From Opisthocomus hoazin (Eukaryota; Chordata; Aves; Opisthocomiformes; Opisthocomidae), in assembly GCF_030867145.1 (NCBI RefSeq), contig NC_134420.1, positions 43,606,912 to 43,670,911 of the forward strand: 64,000 nt of DNA, written 5' to 3'. The notes beneath the pieces were generated by a model, which did not search any database, was not told where the DNA came from, and was given only the letters and a program-made list of their open reading frames with translations. Below are positions 1 through 12,650 of this stretch, piece after piece. Every line of letters starts with the position of its first letter. Positions within the stretch are counted from its first letter, which is position 1. Both the position numbers and the translations under genes were made by a program.

Positions 1-551
1 AAAACTGTCTCAAATATTTGCTGTAGAAGATTAGGTTCCATCAGTAATATAGAACCTAATGCTGTTGCAAATAAGGTTATGTTCAGAACTAAAATGTACT
101 TTGACAAGTAGTGAAGCAAAGCATTTCAGGAGTGTCTGTACCACAGTGGCTCCACGTTGGACTCACCTTTAGAAAACCGTCTACATGGGAGACACAAGGC
201 TGCCACAACTTTCAGGACAGCAGGGAGGCTGGGGCAGAACTACGGCACTGAATGAACTAACACGACAGGACAGCAACTGATGCTCAGCTTTTAGTACACT
301 TCCATCTACTGACAGACGACACTTTTGATTTCCAAGAGAACAAAACCTTTCATCACTTCAGGCCTCAACTCCCACTGAGGAAAATAAACCACAACGCGTA
401 ATTTCTAAACTTAAAACATCCCAATATCAAAAACAGTTTAATCATGCTGCTTTACCTAGACCATATAATAACCAGACGAATTAATATATCTCAAAAAAAG
501 AAAGTATGACAGCAAAAAGAAAAAAAAAATTATTGCTATACCCTCAAAGTT

Positions 552-565
552 GGGGGGGGGGGGGG
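552..565 (+). repeat. G14 homopolymer
   Basis: Fourteen consecutive G residues follow an A-rich stretch inside the HECTD1 intron. On the transcribed (minus) strand it is a C run. It is a slippage-prone low-complexity site with no evident function, and its exact length is likely to vary or be mis-sequenced. Confidence 0.9.
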
Positions 566-1849
566 AAAGAATCATTCTGTTCCCAATGATCTATTTGCAG
601 TAGAACAAACAAAAACATAGTAGTGAGCTTGTTTTAACACAGAAGAAAGTATCTATTTTTAACAGGGTTTTTTCCTTTCAAATTAGAAAAGAATGTCTAA
701 TGTTTAGCTCCAAAGTTCAGATTTCTATTTAGGCACTTCTCCTAATGACTATGAAAATTAAAGGAAAATATTTTTATATTTTAATTTCTAAGAAGCTATA
801 TTAACATCACATTGGGTACTTCCTAAAGTACTTTAAGAGAGTCCTCTCAAGAAGAGTGATTAGGTATTTTAGTGAATTAATCAGGTTACTCTGTGTTACT
901 CCTTAGTGAAACACCAACTTCAGTGAGTTAATGAGGTTACTCTGTGACCAATGCTACAGCTCTTGCTAATTAAAGTCTCTCAGTTCTGGATGTCCACCCA
1001 ACTTCATTGTACTCCCAGGATAACAGCTCCTGCTACTTATTATCTTGCAAGTCTACCACCCACCGCGTTTCAGAGCTCTTACTGGAAGGCAGGTTTGTAA
1101 ATAACAGTTTTTAAAAGGTCTGAAATAAGTACCATGCAGTATCAATATCTACCCTTTATATTCTAATCCACTAAGATTAGGGTAGCAAAACTTTCTCTTC
1201 TTGATGGCAGTACATGGAAAAGAACTAAACCGTGATAAAAAAGTGCCGATTCTGTACAATTTCTATTAAAAAAATCATGCTTTCAGCATTAAAATGAGTT
1301 TATTAGATTGTGAAGACCACAGCACATATTCTTTAATATACATTCTTCCTCTGCAGAAAATTTAATTAATCTAAAAACATTTTCTAAACATCACAATCAT
1401 ATTGTTAAGATGTCAAGAAAGGCTAGGGAGTTGCATCAATACATTTCTACTACTACAGCATTTATAACATTATAACCAGCATAACTCCACATACCGACAC
1501 ACTTCTAAATCCTTCCTTCCCCTCTTCCCATCCTCTCTTCAGAAACAGGACTATCCTTAGGGATGCAAAATTCTTCAATAGCTACAGCAGTAAGCTCCCG
1601 CCAGTGCTAAGCCCTTAAACTCTAATAGAGTGACTCAGCTGATTTTACAGCTGGCCAGCGTAGAAAGATACCAAGGAAGTAAAAATAGGCACTGTAAACT
1701 AATTTCTGTAATGACATTTTGTATTTTAAATACACTTAAAAACCTTCGCTAAAACAGCAACAATAACGGTACTTTAAAGACTGCTGTTGTGTTTAAATAA
1801 AATCCAAGTGGAGGAAAAAAATACAGCCCCACTTCAGCCCCAGGACAGC

Positions 1850-2060
1850 CAGGCACCCACTGCTAGCGTGAGGGTGTCGCCCCGCTCCAGAGCAACCGTC
1901 GGAGAGCCCGTGCCCGCCGTGCAACAGGGCCCTGTCTGCAGCACTGGGCCTGCGACCCCGTCTGCCTGGTGGCAGAAACCCCGGCCCAGCCGCCGGCCGG
2001 CACCCGGGCTGGAGCTGGGACACGCACCATCTGCTGGGACCAGCGAGAAACCAAGCAGGA
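1850..2060. other. Intronic GC-rich, CpG-dense patch
   Basis: About 200 bp of high GC content with roughly 17 CpG dinucleotides sits in otherwise AT-rich intron. Open frames of 105 codons on plus and 94 on minus cover it, but such frames are expected in GC-rich DNA and I recognise neither product. It could be a small intragenic CpG island, an enhancer, or an old insertion. The function is unknown. Confidence 0.5.
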
Positions 2061-3325
2061 GTTATGTGTGCCTGCACTATTCAGTAACTACTAATACACA
2101 GTAATTTTAAATAACTAAAAACTAAAATGCCAAATTTAAACTTCAGTAGTAATTATTTTTGGGGAAAATATACCAGTTTAATATTTACAACGTGTCACAC
2201 AACTTTAGAGTTTCAACGAACATACATCCTGCACAACTGATTTGTTCCTAAAGCAATAGTAATTCCATCTTATTTTTCATTAACGATTGTTTTTCCTTTC
2301 TGTAGTGCTTTCTATGGAAGGCGATCTCAAATCTCAGACTTTCTTTTATTATTTCTTTTGCTGAAATACAATTTTGTTTCCACATATGAACCAAAATCAT
2401 CAGCAGAGTAGTCAAGACCATCCACAAGAGAACTGCCCACACACCTGTTGCTTATGTGTATCTTTCTTGACCCATTTCCAAAACATATTGCACACTGTTT
2501 CCTTACAGTGCTGTTACAGAACAAATCAAAGCCAGAAAACAGCCACTGATGAATAAGACTTTAGAGATGCCATGCTATGTTTTAAAGGCACAAAGAAGCA
2601 GCAATTAAAAATTAACTGCTAATTTAGGAACTTCTAGCACAATTATAAAATATTAAACTTTTACAACTCTGAATCTCTACTCTTAACTGCAATCACAGCT
2701 CAGGCCAACAAAACAAAGCTAGAGGATTATCAACTCCATCCTGTATCTATTCCAGCAGAAACTCTGCATTATTAGAAATTAAAAGAACTTGATTTAAAAT
2801 TCACTTCCTTTTAGCTAAATAAAGGACAGACAGCTGAATCCTCTTCTGAGAGTTCACTATTAGGAGGGAACATATCATCTAAGTATTCAGCTACACATTC
2901 AGTAAACACCAGTTGTGTAAAATGAAACAAAATAAAAAATGCACAAGAAGAAACAGTTTCTGCAGGATAGGTAATTTCTAAATAAATTATCATTAGCTTT
3001 GCTCTTGAATTTACAAAGGATGTGTTGGGCTGCCTTTTGCATTTTTCAGTATCTTATGGAAGACATGCCTCAGGGTAGTAATTCCACCCCTTTGTTCTCC
3101 TGTCTACAGCATTTTGTAAATATTTGGCAGAAACTTGCTCCACAATAGCTGAACAAATTAAAGAACTTGAAACTACAGATATTTCTGCCTCTGATTTCCA
3201 GTAGCAGCAACCTCCATTGGGCAAACAGATAATGATTCAAGTACACATTACATTTGCTAGCATTTCAAAATTAAATAAGCAATTAAAACAAAGGGTATGA
3301 TTTTGTAAGCATGCCTAAATATGCA

Positions 3326-3586
3326 CAGGACAAGGGGCACCCGGCACAAGCTGAAGCACAGGAAGTTGCAGCTGAACATGAGGAAGAACTTCTTCCCTCT
3401 GAGGGTGACGGAGCACTGGAACAGGCTGCCCAGGGAGGTTGTGGAGTTTCCTTCTCTGGAGATATTCAAGACCCGCCTGGACAAGGTCCTGTGCAGCCTG
3501 CTGTAGGTGACCCTGCTTCGACAGGGGGGTTGGACTAGATGATCCACAGAGGTCCCTTCCAACCCCCACCATTCTGTGATTCTGTG
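3326..3586 (+). mobile_element. CR1 LINE, 5'-truncated 3' fragment
   Basis: The plus strand encodes the C-terminal tail of the CR1 ORF2 protein, with [20 protein letters not shown] and [13 protein letters not shown], ending in a stop near 3506. It is followed by the short CR1 3'UTR (GTTGGACTAGATGATC, GGTCCCTTCCAACC) and the terminal ATTCTGTG repeat. CR1 is a chicken-repeat-1 type non-LTR retrotransposon whose copies are usually severely 5'-truncated, as here. It lies antisense to HECTD1 transcription. Confidence 0.95.
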
Positions 3587-6500
3587 GTCTCCCCACTGGC
3601 TTCTGCTGGATTTCCAGGTGCTCAAAAAACAGAACCAACTTAAACAAGAAAAATTCCATTTCTCCATTACCAATCTACTGAACATCTATGCCTTGTACAC
3701 AGCCCCTTCGTAAGAGGCTGATATTTTAAGTAATTTGACTAGTACAGTCATTCAAGAAAGGAAGCCCACTATTTGAAAACCCTGTTAACACCCATTTTAT
3801 TGGTCTCCTCCAATGTATTAGGAGATGGAACCTTTTGAAATGTCATTAACTCGCCATCTTAAAATTCTGCGCCCATCTTTTGTGTGGTACTTGCAAGAAT
3901 CACCAATTTTATCTCGCACACAAAGCCCTGAACAAAACAAAGGGTGCTTGATGATACTACTGGAAAAAAAAAATGAAAAAGAAGGCAGGCTAGTAAATAC
4001 TGGCCAAGACAGTGTGATGAGTTACACAGAATTGTCTGGACTACTCAGAGGCACGGGCTTATTTAAACAAAATGTGTTTTAACACACACAAAGGCCAAAT
4101 TACAGATCTTAGTCTAGGTAATACATCAAGCAACACCTAAGAAATGAGCAATCATACCCTGGAAAGCAACTTTGACCACAAACAATTAAAACCACACTTC
4201 CTGTACAATATTTTGGAAACACTTAACTAAATTTGGGATGTATAACTGGTAACATTAAGTTAAATGTACTGCCATAAACAGCATGGATGAAAGGAACACT
4301 TGAAAATATTTCTGAAAAACTTGGAAACTGAAGAATGAGAGAGGGAGGAAGATCAAGAGCTGACGAGATCCTTGTGTGCAAGTACATTCACAGTAAGAAT
4401 GATACTGGCTTTTAATCCACTGGGAAAAGGTGGACGGACTGCCCACCACAGAATGCAGAAGTCTGGCCAATTCATATGGAAAAGGACAAGCAAATTTCAA
4501 CAAAAAAAAAAGTAAGCAGCAGCCTAAATCGCAAAACGGAGGTAAAATTAGGTACGATGCCCTACTGAAAGCACTAGGTACGTGTAATAACCAGGTAAAA
4601 TACAGGGGCGTGTGACAGAAGAGAGGATGTCAATTTAGATGACCTAATCTTCCCTTCCAGCCTCTGCAACCATTAAGATTCTCAAAATGACTAGACAAGG
4701 CTAATTAATGTTCATAATACCCACGACAATGAGGTTGTAATTCCTATTTTACAATGAGCAACCAGAAAGATGTGTGTTAAAACACTTACCATTGCAAAAA
4801 AAACCAACTACCCAACAACAGCAGCAACAAATGTCTTAAAAATCAGAAATAGTTCTAAACATTACGCTGTAACAAGACAGCTTCCTGAAAACTACAGCAC
4901 ACACCCCTACGTCCCTCTTGGAAAAGCACTCTATAGGATGCTGAAGATCCCACTATATTGGAGTCCACAGAGGGAAAAACTCCTGTGCTAGCATTGCCAC
5001 TGCTGCCACACCCTCCGCCTTCACTGAAGGGCAAAAAAAGTTAGTAGGAATCACATGAGCCTTGCCATTGTAAAGCTTACAAAATTTCATTTATTCAGAG
5101 AGAGATGGCTGCATTAGTCCAAACCAATAATTCACCAAGAACATATGCCTGGCATCGTTTAAAATAATGAAAACTGTAGTCTATCATTGACAGCAATACT
5201 TATCCTAATTTACTCACAGCTGCTCTCCAGCACAAAACTGTAGTATGGCCTGACTCCACCCCCTCCCCCCAATGAAATAACAAAATGAGCAAATCTGTAG
5301 GACACACAACATGAAACCACCTTGATATGGATAGAGCTCCCCTCTCAGCCTGTTAGTTTTATCACGATTGTTAGCTCTGTTAAAGGGCACTTTACCACTG
5401 TCTGAATAACAAAGATGCTTTTAAAGACAGCCCAAACCTTAAAAATAGGCCTGAAAACCACCACTTTGGATTCCTATCCCTATCTCTACAGAAAAATTGG
5501 TTTTCTCTATATATCTATTTTTTATTTACTGGAGTTATACAATCTTGATAAACGCAGGACCCTGTAGTTCTAAGCAATCAGGTGGAGGTAAAGCTAAACT
5601 GTTCCACATTATTCTACTGCAGTCTCAGTAGCTCACGCCAACACAGTCTTCGGTTCACTAGAACCTCTTCTTACACTTGTTATTACATGTTAGCAAATTC
5701 AAGGCAGAAATACACCTTTTCTCTAGTGAATACATACTTAGGAAAGAACAAGGTTTAAAGTAAATTAAAATAAACATATTTAATCTAAAAAATAAACTGA
5801 AAGGATTTCTATTTTACACATTAGAACTGTAAATTCTGATCCTTTGCATAATTTCTGGTTTTATTTGTCAAATAAGCTAGTAACTTTTGATAATTCTTTG
5901 CTGACCAAATCTGTTAACGCTAAACATACAGAAGTGACTTAGAGCACAGCCAAAGGGGAACACAAGCTTTCTCTTTATGAACACTAATAAGGCCTATTTC
6001 ATCTGTTCAGTGGAGGAAGAGCTTACTCAAATTTTACTTTGTTATACGACAGCCTTGTTTCCTTCAAAATTAAGGAAGGTAATTAAATAACATCTTAATA
6101 CTTTTACTCTGGCAGATAGGGAAAGCAAATAAGCAACACAAAGTCCAGATCTGACGAGTTCTCATTTTGTTTCACAGAAAATAAAGTGAAACAATCAGAC
6201 AGGACAAAAAAGATAAACTGAAACACATATGTGGAAAAAGGTTATATTAATAATGTGAGATTGTAACTAACAATGTCTATACGTCTTTGAAATTACCTGT
6301 AACAATTCAAACACTAAAAATACCATTTCAATTATGTTTATACAAAATGCGTATTTAACCCTCCTACTAAAGCTGACTTAACTGCACACAGTTTAACTAC
6401 AATTTGGGACTAACACTTATAATCACTATGAGTTTAGCCGTTTTCCTCCAATTCAACTATTTAACAGAATTCTTTCTATTCACTCATTAAGTTTCCACAG

Positions 6501-9500
6501 TTCAAGTTGCTGGTACAATGGTAGCCATCCTTTGTGCTAAGTGACTAACAATGTCTGTGACTCATTATCACCAGGAAGGTGAATAGGCCGCTGATTTTTG
6601 TAATGTTAACATATGAGTAACTCTAAAAATAATTTAATCAGATGTAATATGTAAATCTGGGGAGAAGTAAAGAAACATCAATTATTTGGCACCACTACCT
6701 GTTATTGGCTGCACACCCCGCAATCTGCTGTGATGCTGCTAGAACTTTGCCAGAAGTCCACAGAAAACACCACCATACATTCGTGCCTGCTTCCGGTTTT
6801 CTGATTTGATATGAAACACTAGTTTCAGTATCCGTTACTCTTGTACAGAAATAATTTATTAGCCTTAAAATTCACCATTTCCTTGAGAATATGTTTGCAA
6901 AGTAACCCTATTACTTTACTGCTATAACGAAGTACAAGATTCTGAATCCATCATTTCAACACTTTTTAAATATTTTTTTCCTTTTTTTTCCCCTCCAAGT
7001 TTGTGATCTTTCTTTGCTAAATGAGACACTGTATTGCCCTTAACTCCTTAAAACATCAGTCTGGAAACAGTGTTAGGATGTTAGGGACAACACACAACAT
7101 TCACGTCAATATTTTTCACATGTCTTTGTCTCTTAGCCTTGCCAGTCCTCAGCACATGCAGCTTTTAATCACCAGATGTACTCTACTAAAACGATGAGCT
7201 TTTTCTTAGCTTACATCATGAGTGCAAATCATTTATTATGTAAAAGGGGACTAATACTTAATAATTAAAAGTCACACTGATCCCTGAAAAACATCACATT
7301 TCATTCTCTAAGAAACTGACTGTTTTAAGGTTCCACCTTCCATCTTCCAGTTGTTGAATTCCACAGATGAAAAGTTTTCTTAAATTTTTCTTAGTCAACA
7401 TAAGTAACACAAATAAACAATTCAAAGGTCTAGAAATAACACCTGCACAACATACAAGTATTTGGGACTGCTCTTCTTGATTAACAGAAGAACAACTGTT
7501 GTGAAGTCTACAAGTTAGGTTTCCTACCAACAGAAAAATATGTCCACATTATAAATCAGGAATACACCGAAACCATTTTCAAAACTAGTTCCTGAAAAGT
7601 TGTGTTTGGCAGCACTCTGTCACATAGTAAATCTCCTATTTAGACAAGTAATAATTCCTTTAAAAACCTCTGAAAAGCATCTTTAAAATATTATCGAGGA
7701 TTATTTTATTTACACTCTCTCAGCACATGACATTTTTGACTACTTGAACTGTCTTCCTGAAAGGTTTTTAAAACACTTTTCAAGACATCATCTGTTTATT
7801 ACAGAGAGTTTCAAAATAAAGTCACCTTGAAACGCAGGCTGTGATACCACAGGCATGCACGACAATACACTGAGAAGTTTTCCACTGAAGAGTGTATACC
7901 TTTCTCTGCTTCTCCCATATTTTCACTTACATAGTTCCACCTCCCGTGCTCATCAGACACCTTTATAATCTGCTGTAATTCGCTGTAACAGCAGAAAACT
8001 AGCCAGCTTCTTCAGTGAGCGTAACGAGCAGCTTGCTGTTTTAGTGAGTTAGAGGAGTCCAGTAAGCCCTGACACTGGCATGAACCAAGCATATAGTTGG
8101 GGGTAATAAAAATGGTGAATGTTAAATGGGAAGAAGTAGCTCTCCCTTTTGAAGGTAATGAGCTACTATGTCAGCTCACCAAATACCATTGAACCATATC
8201 TTCAGTGAACTCACAGTGCCAATTAAAAGTAGCAGTTTTAACTTTACTGTCAAATCACGTCAACAACCATGTAACCTTGATAACTTATTCCCAATTTATA
8301 ATTTACTCTCTTCTGTTTGTCTTTGAGGGAAGCTTACAACAGCAAAATACATCAACAACACAGAAGACCAGTTAAATTAAATTATACCAAGGCTCAGAAA
8401 AAAAAAGCCGAATGGTATTTTAAATGCTTCTTCTTTCAGACACAAAAACTAATTTTAAAACCACAACGCTGCAATAATGGGGCATCCATTATCTACACTA
8501 AGAAAAAAAGCACTTGGACTATTCAATTCATTTATATTGAGATGAAAGTCTGTTCTAAATAAAATGCACAAAACCCACAACTGGTTTATATTTTAAAAGT
8601 TGACATTTCATTCCTGATTCTCAAATAGCCAGAAGACATCCTTACAAATGCTTACACCCAAATTTCTACTTCTGTTCTATACTGAATATACTGAAGCAGG
8701 AATTTCACCTAGATTTGTCAGAAAAATTCATTCTTAACGATCAAAATTATTTTCTACAGCAGCAAATTAAGAAGTCAGTAAATCCGCTTTTCTGAGGCTG
8801 AAAACAGTGCTCCACCAGTATGAGTACTTCATGGGACAGATAGGGAAGCCGAATGCGTCTCCCTACAGTAAGTCTCTTTCAAGCCAAAATTCTACCCGTA
8901 AGCTCATCAAAGCCAACATCAGCCAATTTCAAATTCTGAAGCAGTGCACAAAACTCTGCTCACTGTTATGTAACTAAAACCAAATTTTAGAGATGTATGA
9001 GTTTTACACTTGAATAAAAGCAGTTGTGAAAGATGAACAGCTTCTAAAAGATAAGCCTGAAAACTGTTCTTTTCTGCAGGGCTACAAAACTATAAACACT
9101 GTAACAGCTATCTTTTTAAATGCTTCTAAACACACACTCCTAAGAAGCAGGATGTATCAGAAAGACACTGGCCATACTCTGAAATGCAAAAGAAATGAAA
9201 GTGAGAGTAATGAAAAAAAGACGGAAAAGAAGAAAGATGCAAGAGCATAAACATAAGAACTAGGGAAACAAACAAATAAAAAAAAAAAAAAATCACAAAA
9301 GTAAGCATGTCAGATTTTAAAGTTGTGACTACACTTTTGTTACCTTCTTTCCACACTACTGATGGGCCCTCACAGGAAGGAGTGTAACACATGCACAGCA
9401 GCCATTAAGTAACAGAAATGGTTACATCAGCATTTTCTGCTGTGAGAAATACAAAAGGGAGCTAGAGCAGGGACTGTGCCACATGGAAGTGTACAAACAC

Positions 9501-9989
9501 CGCTGAGAAGGAGGGTGGCATGAACAGCAACATTCTTCAAACCAGGGGCACAATATTTGTGTGCATAGTGGTTAGTATTTTTGTTTGGATTTACAGAGCT
9601 CACAAAATGCAACTGTATCTCTTAAGTGTTGCAATAGTATGGATGCTTCAGTATTTCTAGGTGATCATTATACTTTTCACATAAAAAAAGTTTTCCTCTA
9701 CCAGTAAAAATAACCGAACCAAAACAAAAAAACGACCAACACTTCCACATTGCAACCCTCAATACACTTCTTCAAATTAAACAATCAGAACAGGCACTGC
9801 AGATCAGTCACAGGACACCACATTTTTAATCAGACAACAGCACTTCACACAACATTAACAGAAACTCTTCATTTCAGTGACCTAGACTCAAGTTCCGTTT
9901 GTAAAAACATTTCTAGGAATGTTCAATGCTACATACAACTACTGAGACAGAAAAATAACACCCTATACACGAAAGCCAAAACTACTTAC

Positions 9990-10129
9990 GTTTCAAAACA
10001 GCGATCCACGTTGTCTGACATCAGAAGTAGCATGCATAGCTGTTCCAGTGCTATGAGCTGCATATCTCTTTCATCGCCCTGCCCCATCTGCAGCCATTCC
10101 AGCAACGTGTCTGGGTCCACATCTGCCAT
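9990..10129 (-). CDS. HECTD1: HECTD1 first coding exon (E3 ubiquitin-protein ligase, N-terminus)
   Basis: The exon encodes the N-terminus of HECTD1, a large (about 2,600-residue in human) HECT-domain E3 ubiquitin ligase with ankyrin repeats, known from mouse for a role in neural tube closure. The minus-strand frame starts at ATG 10129-10127 and reads [20 protein letters not shown] through to DNVDRCFE, 46 codons plus two bases. It ends at a GTAAGT donor just left of 9990. From memory this matches the human N-terminus essentially residue for residue. An in-frame TAA lies six bases before the ATG, so the start is well fixed. Only this fragment is in the window; the ankyrin repeats, other domains and catalytic HECT domain lie to the left. 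Confidence 0.96.
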
Positions 10130-10267
10130 AGTTTAAAAAAAAAAAAAAAAAGCCGCCTCCACTTAAATTAAAAAGTATCAAAAATATCCTTTAATTGTTC
10201 AAGTCAGACGAACTTGAGCACAATCAATCTCTCTCTTCAGCCAGTCCCAGGCTTTTGCAGTTTTCAC
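10130..10267 (-). other. HECTD1: HECTD1 5'UTR portion of exon 2
   Basis: This is the untranslated part of the exon that carries the start codon. A good acceptor (pyrimidine-rich, TTTCCAG) ends at 10268 on the minus strand, so the exon begins at 10267. Immediately upstream of the ATG the leader has a T17 run (A17 on plus, 10135-10151) separated from the ATG by five bases. The exon boundary is inferred from the splice signal and is not backed by transcript data. Confidence 0.75.
10135..10151 (-). repeat. HECTD1: U17 tract in the HECTD1 leader
   Basis: Seventeen A residues on the plus strand give a U17 tract in the mRNA, starting five bases upstream of the AUG. Poly-U leaders can bind PTB or HuR-type proteins in general; whether this one does is unknown. 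The length is prone to polymerase slippage. Confidence 0.85.
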
Positions 10268-12530
10268 CTGGAAAGAAAAAGTAAAAAACAGTAACTATCA
10301 TCAAAATCTTGTCTTTAAACTTCTTGGATTTGCTCCTCTCTAAAACATATAGCATATTTTTGGGCTGACTTTAAGAAAACTTGCACATATTTGACCAGCA
10401 ATTATTTTTTTTTTTTCAAGCTTCATACATGAGTAAACAGTAATAAGTTCATTCTGTTTCACGGGAAATAAATCTCAAGTTCCAGCTGACAACCAAGCAA
10501 GACTTAGAGCCTGCTCTTATTTATAGGATAACTCAAAATTAAAAGTAGAAAAACCGTGCTTTACACTTTTGTAAATTCTGAAAGCTAACATTAAGACACA
10601 TAATGCTGTCTTGCCTATCCCCTCTCCTTTAATATTGCTTTATAATAAAATGTCCAACTTTCTGAAAGATGAATTACCTACTCACTGAAGTATTCAAATA
10701 TAGAGAGACATCAAACGTCACAGTTTAAATACAAATTCACAAAAAAAAAAAAGTACAACTAAAGACTTCGCAAATCTTTGCAAAAGTTTCATTAATCCTT
10801 CATCTCTAAAATTAGCATTCAAACATAAGGAAAATAAGTTTTTAAGCCAAAGGATAAAAAAGACAACTTAAATATCACTTCCCTTTTCAAGAGTTAGGGG
10901 TTTGTTGGGTTATTCTAGAAAAAAGAATGTATCCAATTCACAGCTTTTCAAAAAATGCAGTGAATAATTCAAATAATTCATGTACATATAAGGAAGACAA
11001 CATTATTTGTTGGCCCAATGCCACAGTTGTACATGCAAGCTGAAGACCAAAAAAGTCCCTTTAGAATGTTAAGAGATATTTTTGACCTATGTGCTTGTTT
11101 TTTACTTGGTGTTTTACTAACAGTCAAATTCACCTCCCATGCCTAAGAACACAGCGAACATGCCTATTTTCATGTAAAAACTAAAACATGGGTTACAAAC
11201 CAATCTCTCCAAGTTAAACACACAAGAAGAAAACCAACTGTTTCTTTAAATATAGCTTATAAAAAAAGAATTAGTTTACCAAACTGACAGGTAAATATGA
11301 AATGCTGGACAGTGTCCCCAAAAATTAAGGGGGGAGGGGGAGAGAAGCTCGATCTGGACAAAGTCTGCCTACTTGTTTACTTGCTGCTGTGAGTTAATAT
11401 TTAAAAAATAACTCCATCAAGGGCCCATCTACAAAAGGGAATCAGAAATTGGTATTATATGGAGAAACATACACTGAATCAGCAGTGCTGTTTCACAACA
11501 CCTTTGAACTCAAAAATACGACAAAACAAAAGCACAACAGGTATGATTTTTTTTATAATTTAGGACCATAACGACAATACAGATGACTCAACTACTGCTT
11601 GCCATTTAGATATTTTTGTTGTCGCTGCAGTCTCGCTGTAAAAAGTAATTTAAATGTCACTAAAATCATGTTCTGTGCTTTAAACAATGCTTATGATCCT
11701 CCGAGCTGTTTACAGACTGTATCTCCTGTTCCGAGACTAAATAAAACTACTCTCCACCAGGTGCAACTGGGATCGTACCGTAAGCACAGTACTTCTCCTT
11801 AACGGGACTAAATGATTAACTTCATTTTGGGGGGGAGAAAGGGTGAAGGCAACAAAACCGAGAAAACTGAGAAGGGAAAGCGGAGTGAGTTCAGCGCAGG
11901 CACCTGCTGTGCTTCCACCCGCGGCGGGCCCCAACCAGACGGAAGCGAACCACCGAGCAGCGAACAGAGCAGGGCGAGAGGCCGGGGCTGCCGGGAGAGC
12001 CCCACCAGAACAGGGGCCAGGCCGCAGCTGAATTTCCTCCCCCGCCGCCCGGGCCTACGCGCCGACACGCAGCCAGACGGACGGACACACACCCGGCGGG
12101 GCCGGCGGCCGGGCCCGGGCCAGGCGCGGGGACTCGGGGCCCCCTCTCCGCACCCGGCCTCCCGGGGAAGCCGAGCCCCCTCCCCGCCGCCCCGCTCTGC
12201 CCCTCAGCTCCCGCACACACATCGCCCGCCCACCCCGTCCAGGGCCCCGGCCCGCTCCCCCCGGGCCTGCCGACGCCGACCCGCCAGGCCCGGGCAGCGA
12301 CGCTCGAGTTCCCGGCGAGCCGCAGGCCTCGCAGGGTGACCCGGCCTGGCGGCTCAGGAAAGGCGCCGTCTCCCCAGCGCTACCAGACGCGGCCCCCCGC
12401 CGCTCACCTCGGCCTCCCGGAGCCTCTTCCCTGGCGCCGACCCCTCCTCAGCGCCGCGGGGAGACACGGGAAGAGGCGAGGAGCAGGCGGCGGCGGCCCG
12501 AGCCCCGCAGCAGGCGGCGGCCAGCGGCAT
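10199..12530 (-). other. Upstream ORF 2, spliced across HECTD1 exons 1-2, 63 codons
   Basis: A second ATG at 12530-12528, in a different frame from uORF 1, is open to the inferred donor at 12408 (41 codons). After splicing to 10267 it continues in phase for 22 more codons (VKTAKAWDWLKREIDCAQVR) to TGA at 10199-10201, upstream of the HECTD1 AUG. The exon 2 part has protein-like composition. The context of this ATG is weaker (T at -3). It is an inferred frame with no transcript evidence. Confidence 0.35.
10268..12407 (-). other. HECTD1: HECTD1 intron 1 (inferred)
   Basis: The intron lies between the inferred first-exon donor (AG/GTGAGC at 12408/12407) and the acceptor at 10268. Its left part is AT-rich with only short frames. 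Its right part, from about 11.9 kb, lies inside the CpG island. I see no further exon or RNA gene. Confidence 0.6.
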
Positions 12531-12650
12531 CCATGGCGCTCCGCCCGCCACGGGACTGGGCGGGAGGAGGGGGAAGGGCGCCGCGCCGCCGCCGCGGGGG
12601 GAGGAGCCGGCGCCGGCCGAGCGGCCGCTGGGGGCGCTGCGGGGCGGCCC
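12408..12650 (-). other. HECTD1: HECTD1 untranslated exon 1 (inferred; 5' end not resolved)
   Basis: A consensus donor on the minus strand (GGCCGAG/GTGAGCGG) marks the 3' end at 12408 inside the CpG island, and the next acceptor downstream is the one at 10267. The transcription start cannot be read from sequence, so the right boundary given is only nominal. The exon contains two upstream ATGs (12534 and 12530) if initiation is to the right of them. Confidence 0.5.
12448..12534 (-). other. Upstream ORF 1 in HECTD1 exon 1, 28 codons
   Basis: The minus-strand ATG at 12534-12532 lies in a near-ideal initiation context (GCGCC before, G after), and the frame ends with TGA at 12448 after 28 codons. 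The product is arginine-rich (RRLLRGSGRRR), which mainly reflects GC composition. If transcribed, this strong uORF would be expected to reduce scanning to the main AUG. It depends on a start site to the right of 12534. Confidence 0.4.

Larger units (their letters stand above)
1..9989 (-). other. HECTD1: HECTD1 intron after the first coding exon (partial)
   Basis: This is intronic sequence downstream of the GTAAGT donor at 9984-9989, and it continues beyond the left edge. None of the open frames on either strand resembles the next part of HECTD1, and the frames are short and AT-rich. Recognisable contents are a CR1 3' fragment near 3.3-3.6 kb, a GC-rich patch near 1.85-2.06 kb and a G14 run at 552-565. 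The rest is unremarkable AT-rich DNA in which I see no RNA gene or exon. Confidence 0.85.

Noticed and set aside
1..9989. Search for the next HECTD1 coding exon
   Set aside because: No minus-strand segment with the expected downstream HECTD1 sequence was seen; the exon must lie left of the window.
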